NCBI RefSeq assembly: GCF_963666665.1
Contig: NZ_OY762999.1
Location: forward strand, 2,671,501 to 2,735,500
Reading direction: 5' to 3'
From: Maridesulfovibrio sp.
Lineage (GTDB): Bacteria > Desulfobacterota > Desulfovibrionia > Desulfovibrionales > Desulfovibrionaceae
DNA: 64,000 nt
The position numbers and the translations under genes were made by a program. The notes beneath the pieces are model-generated. The model saw only the letters and a list, made by a program, of their open reading frames with translations, was not told the origin of the DNA and did no database searches. This document shows positions 62,370 to 64,000 of this stretch, in pieces (positions within the stretch are counted from its first letter, which is position 1; every line of letters starts with the position of its first letter).

Positions 62370-64000
62370 ATGGGTTTTGGGAAATACGAACCGGAATTGA
62401 TTGAAAACAAGTGGCAGAAGGAATGGACCGAGAAGGGTGCTTTCAATGTGGAAGCCGACGAGTCCCGCCCCAAGTACTATGTACTGGAAATGTTTCCCTA
62501 CCCTTCCGGGAAAATCCACATGGGCCATGTGCGCAACTACTCCATCGGTGATGTTGTTGCCCGTTACAAACGCATGAAAGGTTTCAACGTGCTCCACCCC
62601 ATGGGCTGGGACGCATTCGGCCTTCCTGCTGAAAACGCGGCTATCAAACACAACACCCACCCTGCCGAGTGGACCTACGCCAACATCGATGACATGCGTA
62701 CCCAGCTTAAACGTCTGGGCTACTCCTACGACTGGCGCCGCGAACTGGCTACCTGCCACCCCGGCTATTACAAATGGGAACAGCAATTTTTCCTCAAATT
62801 TCTGGAAAAGGGTCTGGTTTACCGCAAAAAGTCCCCGGTCAACTGGTGTGAAACCTGCCATACCGTTCTGGCTAACGAACAGGTTGAAGAGGGGCTTTGC
62901 TGGCGCTGTGACACCGAAGTTGTCCAGAAAGAACTTTCCCAGTGGTTCATGCGCATCACCGATTACGCTGAAGAACTGCTTGAAAGCCTGAATGAGCTTG
63001 AAGGCGGCTGGCCTGAACGCGTTATCACCATGCAGCGCAACTGGATCGGTAAATCCATCGGTGCGGAGCTCGACTTCGAAGTTGAGAACTGCGATGAAAC
63101 CATCAGTGTTTTCACCACCCGTCCTGATACCCTTTTCGGTGCAACTTTCATGTCTCTGGCTGCCGAGCATCCCATGGTGGAAAAGCTCATCGAAGGCAAG
63201 CCGGAAGCAGACAAAGTCCGCGAATTTGTACACAAGGTCTCCAATATGGACCGCATTGTACGCGGTGCTGACGACCTCGAAAAAGAAGGCGTTTTCACCG
63301 GAGCATACTGCATCAACCCACTCAACGGTCAGAAGATGCCCATCTACGTGGCAAACTTCGTCCTCATGGGTTACGGTACCGGCGCAGTAATGGCTGTTCC
63401 CGCACACGACCAGCGCGACTTTGAATTCGCCAAGAAATATGACCTGCCTATGCAGATAGTCATCCAGCCTGAAGGGGAAACCCTTAAACTGGAAGAAATG
63501 GAAGAAGCATACTCCGCTCCCGGTGTACTGGCTAATTCCGGCGAATTCGACGGCATGCCCAACGAAGATGCCAAGGGCGCAATTGTCGAATTTCTCGGCA
63601 AGTCCGGCAAGGGCAAGAAGTCCATCAACTACCGTCTGCGCGACTGGAACATTTCCCGTCAGCGTTTCTGGGGCTCCCCCATTCCGGTAATATACTGCGA
63701 CGAATGCGGCATTGTGCCCGTTCCCGAACAGGACCTGCCCGTTGTACTGCCCGAAGATGCAGTAATGAACGAGGACGGTCGTTCTCCGCTGCCGGATATG
63801 GAAAGCTTCCACAACGTTACCTGCCCCAAATGCGGCAAGGCTGCAAAGCGTGAAACCGACACCATGGATACCTTCGTGGAATCCTCATGGTACTTCATGC
63901 GCTACACCGATTCCCGCAAGGCTGACGCTCCCTTTGACAGCAAGTCCCTCGAATACTGGACTCCGGTAGACCAGTACATCGGCGGTATTGAGCACGCTAT
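62370..64000 (+). CDS. leuS: Leucyl-tRNA synthetase, N-terminal part (runs off the right edge)
   Basis: 543 codons of the class I synthetase are present. The HIGH motif is HMGH in YPSGKIHMGHVRNYSIGDV, followed by HPMGWDAFGLPAENAA. The zinc-type cysteines are in NWCETCHTVLANEQVEEGLCWRCD, and the editing domain is at about 220-420 (TTRPDTLFG; GYGTGAVMAVPAHDQRDFEFA). RLRDWNISRQRFWGSPIPVIYCDECG returns to the catalytic fold. AAAGGA precedes the ATG. KMSKS and the anticodon domain lie beyond the window. Confidence 0.96.
   Translation, partial: MGFGKYEPELIENKWQKEWTEKGAFNVEADESRPKYYVLEMFPYPSGKIHMGHVRNYSIGDVVARYKRMKGFNVLHPMGWDAFGLPAENAAIKHNTHPAEWTYANIDDMRTQLKRLGYSYDWRRELATCHPGYYKWEQQFFLKFLEKGLVYRKKSPVNWCETCHTVLANEQVEEGLCWRCDTEVVQKELSQWFMRITDYAEELLESLNELEGGWPERVITMQRNWIGKSIGAELDFEVENCDETISVFTTRPDTLFGATFMSLAAEHPMVEKLIEGKPEADKVREFVHKVSNMDRIVRGADDLEKEGVFTGAYCINPLNGQKMPIYVANFVLMGYGTGAVMAVPAHDQRDFEFAKKYDLPMQIVIQPEGETLKLEEMEEAYSAPGVLANSGEFDGMPNEDAKGAIVEFLGKSGKGKKSINYRLRDWNISRQRFWGSPIPVIYCDECGIVPVPEQDLPVVLPEDAVMNEDGRSPLPDMESFHNVTCPKCGKAAKRETDTMDTFVESSWYFMRYTDSRKADAPFDSKSLEYWTPVDQYIGGIEHA

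Noticed and set aside
62238..63812. 524-codon reverse-strand open frame opposite leuS
   Set aside because: The forward strand encodes leucyl-tRNA synthetase; the reverse frame has no domain.
1..64000. CRISPR arrays, tRNA or rRNA genes, insertion sequences, prophage genes
   Set aside because: None seen: no regularly spaced repeats, no cloverleaf in the intergenic gaps, no transposase or integrase frame.

Overview
The window is a compact, mostly plus-strand stretch of a Gram-negative bacterial chromosome. Gene content and order suggest a marine member of the Desulfovibrionaceae (Desulfovibrio/Maridesulfovibrio type). This rests on a class I adenylate cyclase with pentapeptide repeats, a division and cell-wall cluster without ddl, meso-DAP-type MurE, a PASTA-bearing division transpeptidase, sigma-54-regulated periplasmic proteins, TRAP-TAXI uptake, moderate GC and many HD-GYP/HDOD signalling genes. 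The taxonomic call is inference; no rRNA or tRNA gene was seen.

Layout. 1-9000: the start of an RlpA-like gene, a small unknown gene, the RNA methyltransferase rlmD, a very large class I adenylate cyclase, an HD hydrolase, a CBS-pair protein and a convergent HD-GYP protein. 9300-26600: an uninterrupted dcw cluster (mraZ-rsmH-ftsL-ftsI-murE-murF-mraY-murD-ftsW-murG-murC-murB-ftsQ-ftsA-ftsZ), mostly with overlapping or nearly touching reading frames. It is headed by a periodic MraZ operator and a perfect palindrome. 26700-28400: a cobalamin-type radical SAM protein.

28400-36500 is the most interesting region. It holds a DUF2318 protein with a MacB-like ABC transporter, two tandem ZraP/Spy-like periplasmic proteins, a DUF4405 membrane protein, and a ZraS-like histidine kinase with a ZraR-like sigma-54 activator. 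TGCAC-N4-GTGCA type palindromes lie about 100 bp upstream of two excellent and one degenerate -24/-12 promoter. This suggests one local sigma-54 regulon, probably for metal or envelope stress, that includes the transporter.

37000-49000: a glycine-betaine ABC transporter (proVWX type), an HDOD protein, an NFU-type Fe-S protein, gltX, a divergent amino-acid-type binding protein, a gamma-glutamyltransferase and a two-gene TAXI-TRAP transporter. 49000-57200: small genes, then rpmB (reverse) and the lipid-synthesis run yceD-rpmF-plsX-fabH-fabG-acpP-fabF followed by glyA. 57200-64000: dCMP deaminase, the riboflavin genes ribD-ribE-ribBA-ribH, nusB and the 5' part of leuS. Two inverted copies of a 60-bp repeat (56/60 identical) flank the deaminase-rib-nusB block.

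The dcw genes make and use lipid II at the septum. The yceD-to-fabF genes supply phosphatidic acid and acyl-ACP. The rib genes make riboflavin from GTP and ribulose 5-phosphate. All functional calls come from reading protein motifs; no database search was run.
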